A stretch of 64,000 nt of DNA from Symbiodinium sp. CCMP2592 (GCA_905221615.1 CAJNDT010004546.1:241501-305500), one strand, 5' to 3'. Counted from the first letter of the stretch, positions 36,150 through 45,419 are shown. The notes: a model not told the origin generated them from the letters alone. A program made the numbers and translations.

Positions 36150-36399
36150 ATGACGCCGAATCCGTGCTAGTGCACTTGTTCGTGAGTTTGTGCCTCTGGA
36201 TGTTCTTGATTTGTCTGGCAGACGTGTAGTTCATGTCGTGTCGTTTCTTGATGAAGGGTGCCAAACAGGAGGACAAAAGCTTAGCATCCTTGAAACCTGG
36301 CTGTCTGTGTGCCTGCACTGGCAACGGCTCCTCATCTTTCTCATCATCATCCCCATCGTCCAAGCATGCAGCTGGTCGCTTCTTCGGCATGGCTGCTAG
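36150..36399 (-). CDS. probable first exon, MPKKRPAA start
   Basis: ATG at 36399 followed by MPKKRPAACLDDGDDDEKDE, an N-terminus style common in dinoflagellate nuclear proteins. It then reads GFKDAKLLSSCLAPFIKKRH and MNYTSARQIKNIQ. The frame stays open to about 36079, but the last part is Cys-rich and probably intron. Likely start of the gene ending with the GIY-YIG exon. Confidence 0.45.
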
Positions 36400-36924
36400 C
36401 ACAGCAGTCTTACTCCTGCCTACACATGTTCTCGTGCCCTGCGGCATGCGGCCCATGCCGCAAATGTCAGCCTAGGCATTTGGTGGGCTGCTGACTGCAC
36501 TATTGCTGTGTACGACCATCGGAGAAGAAAAGTGAGCCCTTCAAGAACTCAGTCTGCACACTCTCGGGCCCTGATAAGCCTGGCCGGCAGTCGGCAGGGC
36601 AGGTGCAATTCGCATTTGCCGAATACGGGAGAGAATGCACCTGTTTCTATCTTGAATATGTCAGTGTAGACATGTATATATATATATATAAATACATATA
36701 TGCATATATCCAGAGATATATGTACGGACGAACGAGTATGTATGCAGAGAGGCATGACCCTATAAGTGGGCCAGTGTCTCTCTGTCTGTATTTTTAGGGA
36801 ACTTAAGGTTTTTTTTCCCGCAGGTTTGAGCCGACTTAGGGACTTAGGGGTTTTCTCCCGGACTTGAGCCAGTTTAGGGTTTATTTCCTCCAGCAGAATC
36901 GAAACAAGGACCATGCTCGATAAA

Positions 36925-37053
36925 AGCTATATTTTGCTCAAAGTACAGCTTTGCTGCAAAATAGAGCCGCCATGCTAAAATAGAGCCGCTGTTGCTATAA
37001 TAGAAACCCTGGATCGAGTGGATCTATTTTATAGATCCGATCGGTGGTCTGGG
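36925..37053 (+). repeat. leader with AATAGAGCCGC units, second copy
   Basis: AAAATAGAGCCGC occurs twice, followed by CTATTTTATAGATCCGA, one variant base and CGGTGGTCTGGG. This is the same leader as at 22408-22440 but in the opposite genomic orientation, and it again leads directly into the CGCGCTTCG satellite. Confidence 0.75.
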
Positions 37054-37056
37054 TCT

Positions 37057-37335
37057 GCGCGCCTTCGCGCGCTTCGCGCGGCTTCGCGCGCTTCGCGCGC
37101 TCCGCGCGCCTCCGCGCGCCTCTGCGCGCCTTCGCGGGCTTCGCGCTCTTCGCGCCGTTTCGCGCCTCTCGCGCGCCTCGCCCCTCCGCGCGCCTTCGCG
37201 CGCTTCGCGCGGCTTCGCGCCGTTCCGCGCGCCGCTCTTCGCGCGTTTCGCGCTGCTTTTTGCGCGCTTCGCGCCCTTCGCACGCCCCGCGCTTCGCGCG
37301 CTTCACACGCGCCCTTCGCGCGGGTTTCGCGCGGG
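37057..37335. repeat. CGCGCTTCG GC-rich satellite, locus 2
   Basis: About 280 bp of CGCGCTTCG / CGCGCCTTCG / CGCGCCTCC units. It ends at GGGACTTTGTGCGTGC before a short TATATATA tract. Confidence 0.9.
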
Positions 37336-37540
37336 ACTTTGTGCGTGCATATATATAGAGCCCACGTGCATGCATCCATGTGCGAAAAGTGTTGTTTCAA
37401 CGAACGTATTCTTCATGTGAAGCTGCATACTCCGAACTTGGGGCGTTTACCGAGGCTGGCCGGCTTGCAAGCACATGTTGGTCTGTATAGTCGACTCGAA
37501 GTAGTCCCGAAATCCATATGGCGCTGTGGACCTCTAAAAA

Positions 37541-37730
37541 CATTTTGAACAACAACAACTACTACTATTTTCAATTGAACGCTGCGCGAGCGTGCTCTGC
37601 GCTTTGCGGGCGCCTTTGGTCTCATGCACTCGTGAAACTGCTTCTAGCTTGCATCGCTCAGGTCTCTCTAATCAGCTCGAACTGGACATACTACTGCAAC
37701 TGCTACTGCTACAAAAAAGCTTCCTTCTCC
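37541..37730 (+). repeat. left flanking repeat (ACT)n-TTTTCAATTGAACGCTG
   Basis: A short AAC/ACT tract is followed by TATTTTCAATTGAACGCTG, then GGCTC/GCTCT, TTGCGGGCG, a CAC-rich stretch, GTGAAACTG and a second ACTGCT tract (about 37686-37720). The same order occurs in the same orientation at 53530-53825, on the far side of the 15 kb array. Confidence 0.6.
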
Positions 37731-38040
37731 GACACCTTGGTGTGAACAGACGCGTCCATCTGTGCACCTGTCTCAACAATTAGGCCGTACCTCAGAGGAA
37801 GCCGCCACCTGGAGTATCCGTCTCGTGGCGTCCCACACGGATTACTCATGTTGAAGACAGAAGGCCGTAAGGGTCATGTGCGGATGACCGCTAGTACCTG
37901 AAGCAACTTCGGTGGCGTGAGTCTTTGGGCAGCTATGATGCTGGCAATTCGCTGAAGCGCAAAGTGCTGTTTTAAGCGAGGCTAGCACGCGATTCACATT
38001 CTTCCGAAGAGATGTGCTAGGCGTCGGAAGAGTGCCGAAT
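37731..38040. other. non-coding, no gene recognised
   Basis: Unique sequence between the left flanking repeat and the first hairpin pair. Nothing recognised. Confidence 0.4.
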
Positions 38041-38047
38041 TCCCTGA

Positions 38048-38080
38048 GTCTGTGACATAAGGGATCATAGAGTCTGTGAC
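38048..38080. repeat. TGT hairpin pair 1 (array terminus)
   Basis: GTC-TGT-GAC at 38048-38056 and again at 38072-38080, 15 nt apart. Each is preceded by GA or AGA and followed by ATA. It lies just past the stop of the last ORF. Confidence 0.6.
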
Positions 38081-38092
38081 ATATTACCGCCC

Positions 38093-39673
38093 TCACTGGT
38101 CATGACCTTTTGGCCACTGCTGAGAGTATCCATGCCAGGACCACTGCTGCCACCAGTCCCAGTCGTCGTCCTGAGATGAGCGTGCCTGTCTGGCCCACTG
38201 GGACGAGGAGGATGAGGAGGGGCCATCGCGCTGCCGCTTGCCCTCTGTGTCAGCCTCCTGCATCTGTGGGCGCTTGTGAGGTGCAGCAGCAGCCAGCTTG
38301 GCCATGCGCTTGTCCTCTTCGTTCCCCTTGTCATGCTGTATCCGCATCTTCATGATGGAGTAGGCATTTTTGTCGGGTTTGACCCGGAAGACACGAGCTG
38401 GGAGTCCAGCTGATTTGGCAGTCTCATTGTAGACTGCCACTATGGTGGTGGCGATCATATTGAACTCGACCCACGAGGGGAAGTGCTGCCGAAAGGCCTT
38501 TTCGTCCCACATCTTGTTAAAGCAGGCATGGATAAGGCCATGCACTTTTGTTGGTGCGTCCAGCTCACGGTAGGCGTCACCCGCGCCTGTGGCGATGGTG
38601 ACCTTCCCATCGCTTGTGAGGACCCGCCTCACCGACATGGCGGTGTCCCATGTGAGGCCGGTTTGCGTCCTTACGGACTTGATGGCAGAGAACAGCGGCG
38701 GAACTTCTCGGAGTGCTTCCATCCTGGTAGACCAAAGGGTCTGTTGTTCCTGGTTGGTGAGGCCGCCAAGAATGACCGGAGCCACCAGGATGTTGATGGA
38801 AGCTAAGGCCCGAATCCAGTCTTGATGGGACTGGGAGCTCAGCAGCTGAGCCAGCTCCTGCCGCGTGTAACGTACTGTCAGCCGTGGAGCCGGCTGTGGG
38901 ACATAGCCGACGAGTTCCGCATTGGATTCCGGAGGCTCATATGCTGACGGGGGGCGGGAAGAGGGAGGAGGGGGCGTGTGGGAGCGCGGAGCGGCCTGGG
39001 TGGCGGGGGTTGGAGGAGAGACGGACTTGGGGGGGTGCGGAAGGATCGGGGGAACCGGAATCGCAGGAGGGGGGGCTGGTGCCGCCGATGAAGAAGAGGG
39101 CGGGGGGCATTGGGTGGCCACCATGGGCGGTGGGGCCTTAACCGGAAGCGCCGGGGCCGCCTTCGGTGTCTCTGCTTGGCCTGCTTTGAAGGCCGCCTTT
39201 TCAGCTGCTGAGGAAGTGAAAGGGCACGGGGGGGAGGGTGGCGGCTCAAAGCCGGCTGCTTTGTCTACACCTTTGGTCCTGGTACTGCTGGGGGGAAGAG
39301 GAATTTCCTGTGGGAGCTTGGGGGGAGGAGGAGGGGGGGGAGTGTGGGGGTCTGGCGTGGCACTGAGTGCTGGGTTGTGCTTCTGAGTGACAAAGTGGTT
39401 CTTAAGGCCGTGGCTAGTGCTGAATTGCACCTGCCTGTTGTGCTTGCGGCAGTGCAAGCAGCATAGCCACATGTCCCCCGAGACTTTCACTTGCCCTAAT
39501 CCTCGAGGGATAAGCTCCAGCACATCCTGCTCTGTAAGGTCTTGATTGTAGTGGTGGGTTTCACGGACCGTAGCCATGATCTCTGCAAAGGAGTTGTACT
39601 GGATGCTGTCGGCCACATAGGCTTCAATATCCTCCTGAGTGGGAGGAGGGGGAGCCGATGAGGCGGTTGCCAT
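38093..39673 (-). CDS. Pro-rich protein with a C2H2-like finger (second half of the 38-41 kb ORF)
   Basis: Begins at ATG 39673 (MATASSAPPPPTQEDIEAYV), directly after hairpin pair 2, in frame with the glycosyltransferase ORF upstream. It has one CCLHCRKHNRQVQF...H-x5-H C2H2-like finger, a Pro-rich linker of about 190 residues, then a folded-looking domain (YTRQELAQLLSSQSHQDWIR to RVFRVKPDKNAYSIMKMRIQ), and ends in a basic Trp/Ser-rich tail (DDDWDWWQQWSWHGYSQQW). It could be a nucleic-acid-binding gag-like protein. A single CGCC-TGT-GGCG hairpin lies inside at 38584-38594. It may be translated separately or as a fusion. Confidence 0.55.
   Translation of the reverse strand: MATASSAPPPPTQEDIEAYVADSIQYNSFAEIMATVRETHHYNQDLTEQDVLELIPRGLGQVKVSGDMWLCCLHCRKHNRQVQFSTSHGLKNHFVTQKHNPALSATPDPHTPPPPPPPKLPQEIPLPPSSTRTKGVDKAAGFEPPPSPPCPFTSSAAEKAAFKAGQAETPKAAPALPVKAPPPMVATQCPPPSSSSAAPAPPPAIPVPPILPHPPKSVSPPTPATQAAPRSHTPPPPSSRPPSAYEPPESNAELVGYVPQPAPRLTVRYTRQELAQLLSSQSHQDWIRALASINILVAPVILGGLTNQEQQTLWSTRMEALREVPPLFSAIKSVRTQTGLTWDTAMSVRRVLTSDGKVTIATGAGDAYRELDAPTKVHGLIHACFNKMWDEKAFRQHFPSWVEFNMIATTIVAVYNETAKSAGLPARVFRVKPDKNAYSIMKMRIQHDKGNEEDKRMAKLAAAAPHKRPQMQEADTEGKRQRDGPSSSSSSQWARQARSSQDDDWDWWQQWSWHGYSQQWPKGHDQ
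38584..38594. repeat. single TGT hairpin inside coding sequence
   Basis: CGCC-TGT-GGCG, a 4-bp stem without a close partner. It could be coincidence. Confidence 0.3.
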
Positions 39674-39709
39674 GGTCTGTGACCTAGGTGGCTGTGGTGA
39701 GCTGTGCTC
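39674..39709. repeat. TGT hairpin pair 2 (domain boundary)
   Basis: GGTC-TGT-GACC (39674-39684) and GAGC-TGT-GCTC (39699-39709), 14 nt apart. It lies exactly between the glycosyltransferase part and the MATASS start. Confidence 0.75.
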
Positions 39710-41272
39710 TTCAGGTCTGTCAGACTGGATTTCAAGGGAGATGTCAGGGAGTTGGCTCTGCAGCATGCGGTCTGTGCGTTCCTTGGTGGTTGGGTCTCCC
39801 TGAAATCCCTTCAGCCACTTCCAGCACCGGGTATATGCAACGGTCGTGTTGTTGGTAGTCACGAAGTAGTGGCCATCATTGTCGTACTTCTTGTTCTTCA
39901 CTCGCTTGTCCCAGCGCTCCGAGAACAGGTAGATGGGGCCAAATTTGGTGGAAACATTCCATCCCGGCTGAGGGGAGTGACCAAGGTCGCGACCCAAGAT
40001 CTGCCAAAGATATTTGCAGAAGGTCATGTATTCCAAGTTTGCCTTCGCTGTCATAACCTGACGGCTGAAGGCGTGCTGTATGGCTTCCCTCATCAAGGGG
40101 TGTCTGGGCTTGCCATAGATGATGCCTTGAAAAATATGATCTCCTTTGACTCCTATGGCCATGACCATGAACTCCTGTGGGAGTTGGCCAGGTGGGGAGG
40201 GTCTGTGACCCACTTCACCTGCCTTCTTTGAGTGAGCTGTGCTCCAATCTGCTGCGAGATACACGAGTACCTGTTCCCAAGGTACCACGAAGCCACATTT
40301 GATGTCGACGTAGAGGCCGCCGTGCTGGTAGTGGTAGACGTAGCGGAATACGTCTGCTCGATGAGCAGGTTGGCTGAGGCGATCCAGCAGATTGGAGCCG
40401 TACTTTCCTGCGAGTTGCCGCAGGGTAGCCCGAAGAACATCATCATCACAGAATCTGCGGGTGAAGCCAGCAAACATTTTGGCCGCGACTTGGGCCGGTT
40501 CCGGCTTTTCGTCGTGAACGTAGGTCTGGAAGAGGAGGGCTGGGACAGGGGCGGCTTCCCATTCTGGGAGATGTGTGAAGCGCATTCCCCAGGGGCCATG
40601 TCCGTATTGCATGGCTACCTCTGAAAGATCACGGACCGTTCGGCATTGTGACAGAGCCTGGGCAGCTAGCATTTCGACATGCATGTCCTGCTCGCGAGCG
40701 TTCCAACCAGCGACCACGAGGACAGGCAGTCCTGGGGTGTTGCGCATTTCCTCGATGGCTCTGGTTACAAGCGCCGGGATGACAATGTCCGCGACGTCGG
40801 GGCGGAAGTGAAGGTTCTTGGAGTTGTAGAGCCATTCTACCCCTCCTACACCAGGCATCTGGGCCAGGTCCATGATTTCTTGGTTGTGCAGGTTCTTGTC
40901 CGCAAAACCATATTGGACCCTGCCATCGATCAGGTAGTCATAATTGATTTGCTTCTCCGGGCGCAGGCTTCGGGACAGCGGAATGAAGCGAACGTTGATT
41001 TGTCCGTCGAGGTGGTTCTCCAAGATGGAGGCCACCGGCGGACTCTGCACTGCCGCTGTGAATTTGTGCGGCCCAAAGAGCCCAAATTGCCAGTGGAGGA
41101 GCTCCAAGATGGAGGGGACGCTGCCGGCAGAAATGTTGAGGGCGGCGCCTGGGCAGCTTAAGACCTGTCCCGTCAGCAGCGGGAACACTCCGTAAGTGTG
41201 TCCCCGCAGCATGTGCTGCAAGGTGCTATCGCTGAGCACCAGAAAAGGGCCCAGACTGGGAGGTTTGTCCAT
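39674..41272 (-). CDS. OCH1-like glycosyltransferase ORF
   Basis: ATG at 41272 (MDKPPSLGPFLVLSDSTLQH); the frame upstream lacks an ATG near a boundary, and hairpin pair 4 lies just 5'. Residues about 245-490 fit the glycosyltransferase sugar-binding DXD family (OCH1/Gly_transf_sug): PALLFQTYVHDE, then HRADVFRYVYHYQHGGLYVD at 304-323. The usual D-x-D reads D-I-K here (residues 323-325), so metal binding may differ. The first 240 residues contain VLSDSTL and VLVVAGWN, faintly SGNH-hydrolase-like. Hairpin pair 3 falls in a linker at residues about 343-358. Reads in frame into the zinc-finger ORF. Confidence 0.65.
40199..40244. repeat. TGT hairpin pair 3 (in ORF linker)
   Basis: GGGTC-TGT-GACCC (40199-40211) and GAGC-TGT-GCTC (40234-40244), 22 nt apart, inside the glycosyltransferase ORF. 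They are read as WSTAHS and GHRPSP. Confidence 0.75.
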
Positions 41273-41299
41273 GGTTTCAGCTGTAGCTGATGGGCCAGA

Positions 41300-41334
41300 G
41301 TCTGTGACACGCGGCCAAGTGGTGAGCTGTGCTC
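41300..41334. repeat. TGT hairpin pair 4 (5' of glycosyltransferase)
   Basis: GTC-TGT-GAC (41300-41308) and GAGC-TGT-GCTC (41324-41334), 15 nt apart, about 30 nt upstream of the ATG at 41272. Confidence 0.7.
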
Positions 41335-41693
41335 TTCGTAAAACGCAGTTTGTTACGAGAAGTAGCTTCTGCAAGGCGTGTCTGTAATGCATGTTGCGAT
41401 ACTCCTGCCGCTCTGTCCGGTACAACAGTTCGAACTGACAGCTGCGGTATACATGAAATGCTTTGCAGAGTCTCAAGACCAAGCTCGAAGCTCAAGTAAC
41501 GCTGGACGACTATAGGCAAAGAACACCAGCAGAGGGCACTCGGGCTGAGAGTTGGTGCCGTGTGGTAGCTGAGACCTCAGATCTCAGATCGCAGGTGAGA
41601 GCAAACAATGATGCAAGTAGCTGAGTGTTAGCATGCTGCAACGTCGATTTCTCTGGGCAGGGGAGCCACTCGTCGCTGACTGTGACAAGTTGG

Positions 41694-41726
41694 GTGGCTG
41701 TGCCACACCTGATCGGAGGCTGTGCC
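41694..41726. repeat. TGT hairpin pair 5 (intergenic)
   Basis: GTGGC-TGT-GCCAC (41694-41706) and GGC-TGT-GCC (41718-41726), 11 nt apart, between the stop near 41771 and the next ORF. Confidence 0.75.
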
Positions 41727-41770
41727 ACTTTCCTTGCGTGAGTCAGTGAACTGCCTATGGCCCGAAGTGC

Positions 41771-42403
41771 TCAGAAAAGTCTGTAGTAGTGGTCGTAGAG
41801 AGCACTGGATTCCTCTGCTGCTCGGCTGATGGTTGCCGTTGGCCCGTCCGGGTTACGGGGGTTCCGGAACTTCTGCACCACGACCTGTTGGCTGTGCTGA
41901 ATGTGGATGGTAAGCTCTTCGGACGCGAGATGCCACTGGGGCGTGTCAAAGGACTGGACCATGACACGTAGGCCGAGAGACATAGCTGCCCTGGCAGTGC
42001 GGTGTGGACTTACAAAGAGCTTATGCTCTACCTGGGAGAGCACTGCTGCGCACCAGGATTTGCTAACCGACGCCAGTGAGAGGGCCGTCAGCAAGTCTGG
42101 CTGCGGTATCGCTAGTCTGACATGGACGCCCTGTTGGTCATAGTCAGTGTCTTCGTACCGTTGCGCAAAGACAGCTAGGCCTTTATGTAAACGGCGAAAG
42201 GCCCAGAGGCGTGCTTGGTCCTCGATCTCGTTCCGGAGCAGCAGTATGGGAACTATAGTCCAGGGGGGTCTGTATGCAGCGATTTCAGTTGCCAGCATGT
42301 CCCTGTCCAAACCGTAGTCCGAGTAGAAATCCACAACCACCACTGCAGGAATGATGAAGGAGAGAGCGCAGCGACATGATTCGGTGCAGAGAGGGGATGA
42401 CAT
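41771..42403 (-). CDS. F-box-like repeated ORF, copy 3
   Basis: 210 codons, ATG at 42403 (MSSPLCTESCRCALSFIIPA). GVHVRLAIPQPDLLTALSLA followed by SVSKSW (Trp 117) aligns with GVHAQLGIVNLNLLQAIPLA+AVCRAW in the 170-codon ORF and MHLIYEVTQPRLKQVRRLA+TVNRVW in the 218-codon ORF. The conserved core, L-x5-LA-x-V-x-R/K-x-W, resembles the C-terminal half of an F-box. The rest is unrecognised. Flanked by hairpin pairs 5 and 6. Confidence 0.55.
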   Translation of the reverse strand: MSSPLCTESCRCALSFIIPAVVVVDFYSDYGLDRDMLATEIAAYRPPWTIVPILLLRNEIEDQARLWAFRRLHKGLAVFAQRYEDTDYDQQGVHVRLAIPQPDLLTALSLASVSKSWCAAVLSQVEHKLFVSPHRTARAAMSLGLRVMVQSFDTPQWHLASEELTIHIQHSQQVVVQKFRNPRNPDGPTATISRAAEESSALYDHYYRLF

Positions 42404-42548
42404 CCTCTATGGTTGGCAGGGCAGCTGAGAGCAACCTAGAAAAAACTGCGGAGAAACTTACTTAAAAGCGCAACAGTGAGCCGCAACGCTAAGGGGCAAC
42501 GCTGATCGGGTTTGCCTTTTCCAGAGTGGAGAAGCCCGGCTCGTCGCA

Positions 42549-42580
42549 TGGTCTGTGACCAATTGTCTGGAGGCTGTGCC
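42549..42580. repeat. TGT hairpin pair 6 (intergenic)
   Basis: TGGTC-TGT-GACCA (42549-42561) and GGC-TGT-GCC (42572-42580), 10 nt apart, at the 3' end of the 170-codon ORF. Confidence 0.8.
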
Positions 42581-42587
42581 CTTTGCC

Positions 42588-43100
42588 CTATAGAGGACGT
42601 CGCAAGACTGAGGTCGGAATGAAGTGCACCTGCTCATAGTGGACGCTGATGGCCTCTCTCGAAAGGGTGCCGGCTTGATCCGGCAGTACTTCAATGAAAA
42701 CTCCTGCTCCTTGCTTCCGCAGTTGGATGTAGGCTCTCCACACTCCTATCCAGGGTTTGCCGTCGATGAGGCGGGCAGTTTCGGAGTACCACGCACGGCA
42801 AACCGCCGCAAGCGGTATTGCTTGTAGCAGATTGAGATTGACGATGCCGAGCTGAGCATGCACTCCATTGTGGTCAATCCTGAGTGTGTCGCCGATAATG
42901 GAGTACTGCGAGAAGGGACCCGTACGAGCCCAACGTAGAAGTAGGTCACGTAGGCGATCCCGAGTGGCACGAGCTTCATCATGAAGAAGGTCCAGATCGT
43001 TCCAGTAGGAGACGGGATAGGGCGAGGCGTCGTAGGAGTCGAGTGTTAGTACCCCTGGGAGCAGGTATTTCATAGCTTGGCGCAGAGAGAGCTCGTCCAT
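42588..43100 (-). CDS. F-box-like repeated ORF, copy 2
   Basis: 170 codons, ATG at 43100 (MDELSLRQAMKYLLPGVLTL). It shares an N-terminal LLPGVLTLDSYD-like segment with copy 1 (LTPMLLSLDFYL) and the LA-x-VCRAW core (Trp 104). It is the most compact of three tandem, strongly diverged paralogs. Substrate-adaptor function is only a guess from the motif and the nearby USP-like domain. Confidence 0.55.
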   Translation of the reverse strand: MDELSLRQAMKYLLPGVLTLDSYDASPYPVSYWNDLDLLHDEARATRDRLRDLLLRWARTGPFSQYSIIGDTLRIDHNGVHAQLGIVNLNLLQAIPLAAVCRAWYSETARLIDGKPWIGVWRAYIQLRKQGAGVFIEVLPDQAGTLSREAISVHYEQVHFIPTSVLRRPL

Positions 43101-43323
43101 GGCAGTTAGGGGACGCTGGTAGCTAGCTGACAGAGACTGGCAGGCAGCAGGGGACGTGCCGAGAGGTAGCTCAAGTCAAAGTGAGCGCACTACTAACTCT
43201 GGCTGGCGCGGAGGATGCCCAGTTTTCAAGCCGAGAGCAGCTTCAAAAAGTTAGAAACCTTAATGGCTCAGTTAGGCCTGTTGCTCGGCCGTCGCACCAG
43301 CCAATGTTTCGGTTATCGGCCGT

Positions 43324-43363
43324 GGGCTGTGCCCTATAATGCCAGCAGAGGTGCGCTGTGCGC
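43324..43363. repeat. TGT hairpin pair 7 (intergenic)
   Basis: GGGC-TGT-GCCC (43324-43334) and GCGC-TGT-GCGC (43353-43363), 18 nt apart, between F-box-like copies 1 and 2. Confidence 0.75.
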
Positions 43364-43397
43364 TTCTGAGAGCTACGCTGTAGTCTTCACCTGCTGA

Positions 43398-44054
43398 TCA
43401 GTCCTGGGGCGCGTGCGCTAGCAGGTCATCGTAGCTGTCAAAGAGGAGCGCATGCCAGGCATTGAAGCCCGAGGCGCGGTAGGCAGCGGCGGGAGCTGTG
43501 CGTGCCAGAGGTGAAGTGAGGGTCTCAACCGGCAGTCGAAACGCCATCGAGACCGGGAGGCAGAAGATATCCCGGCCTTCCCGAATCGACACTGAGCCTG
43601 TCTTGCGCAGGCGTGACATCGCCACCAAAAGTTCCACTGTATTGATGCGGGCTTGACCAGAGATCATGGCTGATATGAGGTCATGCCATACTCGGTTGAC
43701 AGTGGCAAGTCGTCGAACCTGTTTTAGACGCGGCTGCGTGACCTCGTAGATAAGGTGCATGTCAGTCAGGTCCAGTGTGTCCGGCGCAGAGGGGGGGACG
43801 TAATTGATGGAGAGGGCCGGCCAGTGGTTAAAGCACTCTTGGAGAAGTTTCAGGAGACCTGTTCTGGCTGCTGTCGATCTGTCCGTACGAAACGCGTCCT
43901 CGGTTGGGGTGAGGCCTGGTCCCGTGAGGCTGGACTGGCTGCTCGAGCCGTCGATGGCTGTGTGATCCAGGTCTGTCAGCCGCAGGTAGAAGTCGAGGCT
44001 TAGAAGCATCGGCGTCAGGAAGTGGAAGATTCGCTGAACAAATGCGTCCTCCAT
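43398..44054 (-). CDS. F-box-like repeated ORF, copy 1
   Basis: 218 codons, ATG at 44054 (MEDAFVQRIFHFLTPMLLSL). The core RRLATVNRVWHDLISAM has Trp 123. Compared with copies 2 and 3 it carries an extra Ser/Thr-rich insertion (about residues 30-65). Gene order and spacing suggest tandem duplication followed by rapid divergence. Confidence 0.55.
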   Translation of the reverse strand: MEDAFVQRIFHFLTPMLLSLDFYLRLTDLDHTAIDGSSSQSSLTGPGLTPTEDAFRTDRSTAARTGLLKLLQECFNHWPALSINYVPPSAPDTLDLTDMHLIYEVTQPRLKQVRRLATVNRVWHDLISAMISGQARINTVELLVAMSRLRKTGSVSIREGRDIFCLPVSMAFRLPVETLTSPLARTAPAAAYRASGFNAWHALLFDSYDDLLAHAPQD

Positions 44055-44197
44055 CGTTGCAGGCTAGCGAATGGAGGCAGAGCCAAACTTGGGAGCCTAA
44101 AAGGACTGAAGAATGGCAGTGATTTGTTACTGCGATGCATAGAAGCACGTGTGCTGCAATTCCTGCTATAACTTTAACCGACAAGCAGAGATGGTCG

Positions 44198-44228
44198 GAG
44201 ACTGTGTCTCAGCTCAGGAGGCTGTGCC
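44198..44228. repeat. TGT hairpin pair 8 (intergenic)
   Basis: GAGAC-TGT-GTCTC (44198-44210) and GGC-TGT-GCC (44220-44228), 9 nt apart, immediately past the stop of the dioxygenase-like ORF. Confidence 0.8.
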
Positions 44229-44235
44229 ATTCGAA

Positions 44236-45195
44236 CTAATCATCTGCTGTGCCTAGCGGCAGACGAAAACCCAGCTCTGTCAGGCGCTGTTGCAGCGTTG
44301 GTGAGAAACGAGAGACGCCTCTTACCGTGTAGGCCGCCAAAACTACACGAGTATAGGTTTCCCATGGTAGAGTTGCATGCCACAGCTCATCCGCCCGAAA
44401 GAGAAGGCTGAGACCCCGTAGGTCAAAGCAACTTCCCCGGGTCATCCCCTGCTGGTGCGGGATCTCCTGGTAGTCGCAGCCGTCAGGGTCTTCGATCCAT
44501 AGGCCGCCCTGGTCGCAAATCGAAATCGGGATGAGCAGAGTGCCCAAGGCAGCATTGCGAGCATCTTTGTGCGGTGGGGACTGCACATCCACTAAGATTT
44601 CAAGCGAAGTCCACTGGTGACTTGGATGACATGAGCACACGAATGCGTTGAAGAGACGAGTGACGTTGGGATGGGAGACCGTCTCCTTGAGCAGGCCAGG
44701 GAGAACTCGGCAGTAGGCACCAACCCGAAAGCGCTGGCCACATGAAGAGCCAGCCGCACTGGGAGAGTGCTCCCATCTGTCGTGGGCCTCGAAAGGTAGG
44801 TGCTGCAGAACCTGGCGGACCGAGGACCAGATGGAGAGACAGCGAGAAGTGAGACAGTTGTTAGCTATCTGCTCTGCCTTTGGCACCATGTGTAGTAGTC
44901 CTCCGTGTGGGATGGGATTGACTAAGCAGCCTTCCTCCAACCCGGAGCAGGGCATGGTAGTCATGGACTCGAGATACTTCTCGAATTGCTGCCACTGTAG
45001 GGGTGGGAGAGCTTTGTATGCCCATGCCGTTATGTCATTTGATGGCCATGTTCCCGCTGCCGGGGGCAGGGACACGTGGGCCTCCGCACAGTACAACTTC
45101 AGCGCCGAAAGGGTGAGGTAGTCCTCCATGTAGTCTGCGAAGACCCCGGCGGGAAAGGAAATGGCCCGGATTGGGCAGTCATTTTCGCCAGCCAT
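44236..45195 (-). CDS. 2OG-Fe(II) dioxygenase-like ORF
   Basis: The ATG at 45195 gives about 319 codons (MAGENDCPIRAISFPAGVFA); the frame is open further upstream without an ATG. Residues about 150-310 have the double-stranded beta-helix signature. H209-x-D211 lies in PPHKDARN, LIPISICDQGGLWIEDPDG follows, and H273 with R283 lie in WHATLPWETYTRVV. These supply the two metal-binding His, the Asp and a 2-oxoglutarate-binding Arg. The same block, in the same order and spacing, is in the retroelement ORF at 57869-61153 (H238-x-D240, H300, R309). TET/JBP-like or other 2OG oxygenase; substrate unknown. Dinoflagellate DNA contains hydroxymethyluracil, so a DNA base is a possible but unproven target. 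Confidence 0.6.
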   Translation of the reverse strand: MAGENDCPIRAISFPAGVFADYMEDYLTLSALKLYCAEAHVSLPPAAGTWPSNDITAWAYKALPPLQWQQFEKYLESMTTMPCSGLEEGCLVNPIPHGGLLHMVPKAEQIANNCLTSRCLSIWSSVRQVLQHLPFEAHDRWEHSPSAAGSSCGQRFRVGAYCRVLPGLLKETVSHPNVTRLFNAFVCSCHPSHQWTSLEILVDVQSPPHKDARNAALGTLLIPISICDQGGLWIEDPDGCDYQEIPHQQGMTRGSCFDLRGLSLLFRADELWHATLPWETYTRVVLAAYTVRGVSRFSPTLQQRLTELGFRLPLGTADD

Positions 45196-45344
45196 GTGCG
45201 CCCGCGCAAGTGGGGAGCCAGTAGCTGAGATTAAGCTGAGCTCAAGCAAGCGGGAGCTGAAAAGTGCAGACAACTGCGCTCAAGACAGATGCACAGGTGT
45301 TTTCTCGGGCTGAGGCCAGTGCTGTAGGCAGTAGGCGTTGGAAC

Positions 45345-45379
45345 AGAGTCTGTGACTCAGGCTGATGTGGACTGTGTCC
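45345..45379. repeat. TGT hairpin pair 9 (intergenic)
   Basis: GAGTC-TGT-GACTC (45345-45357) and GGAC-TGT-GTCC (45369-45379), 11 nt apart. Confidence 0.8.
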
Positions 45380-45419
45380 TATTCCCGCGACAAATTGGTT
45401 ACAGTAACCGCGTGGCGGA

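Noticed and set aside
38900..39400. Plus-strand Gly-rich ORFs
   Set aside because: Antisense to the Pro-rich linker of the minus-strand zinc-finger protein.
41278..41289. CAGCTGTAGCTG as another TGT hairpin
   Set aside because: Its best fold has a GT loop, not TGT; treated as a chance palindrome beside hairpin pair 4.
44148..44159. AGCACGTGTGCT palindrome
   Set aside because: The loop is GT and it has no partner; not counted with the TGT family.
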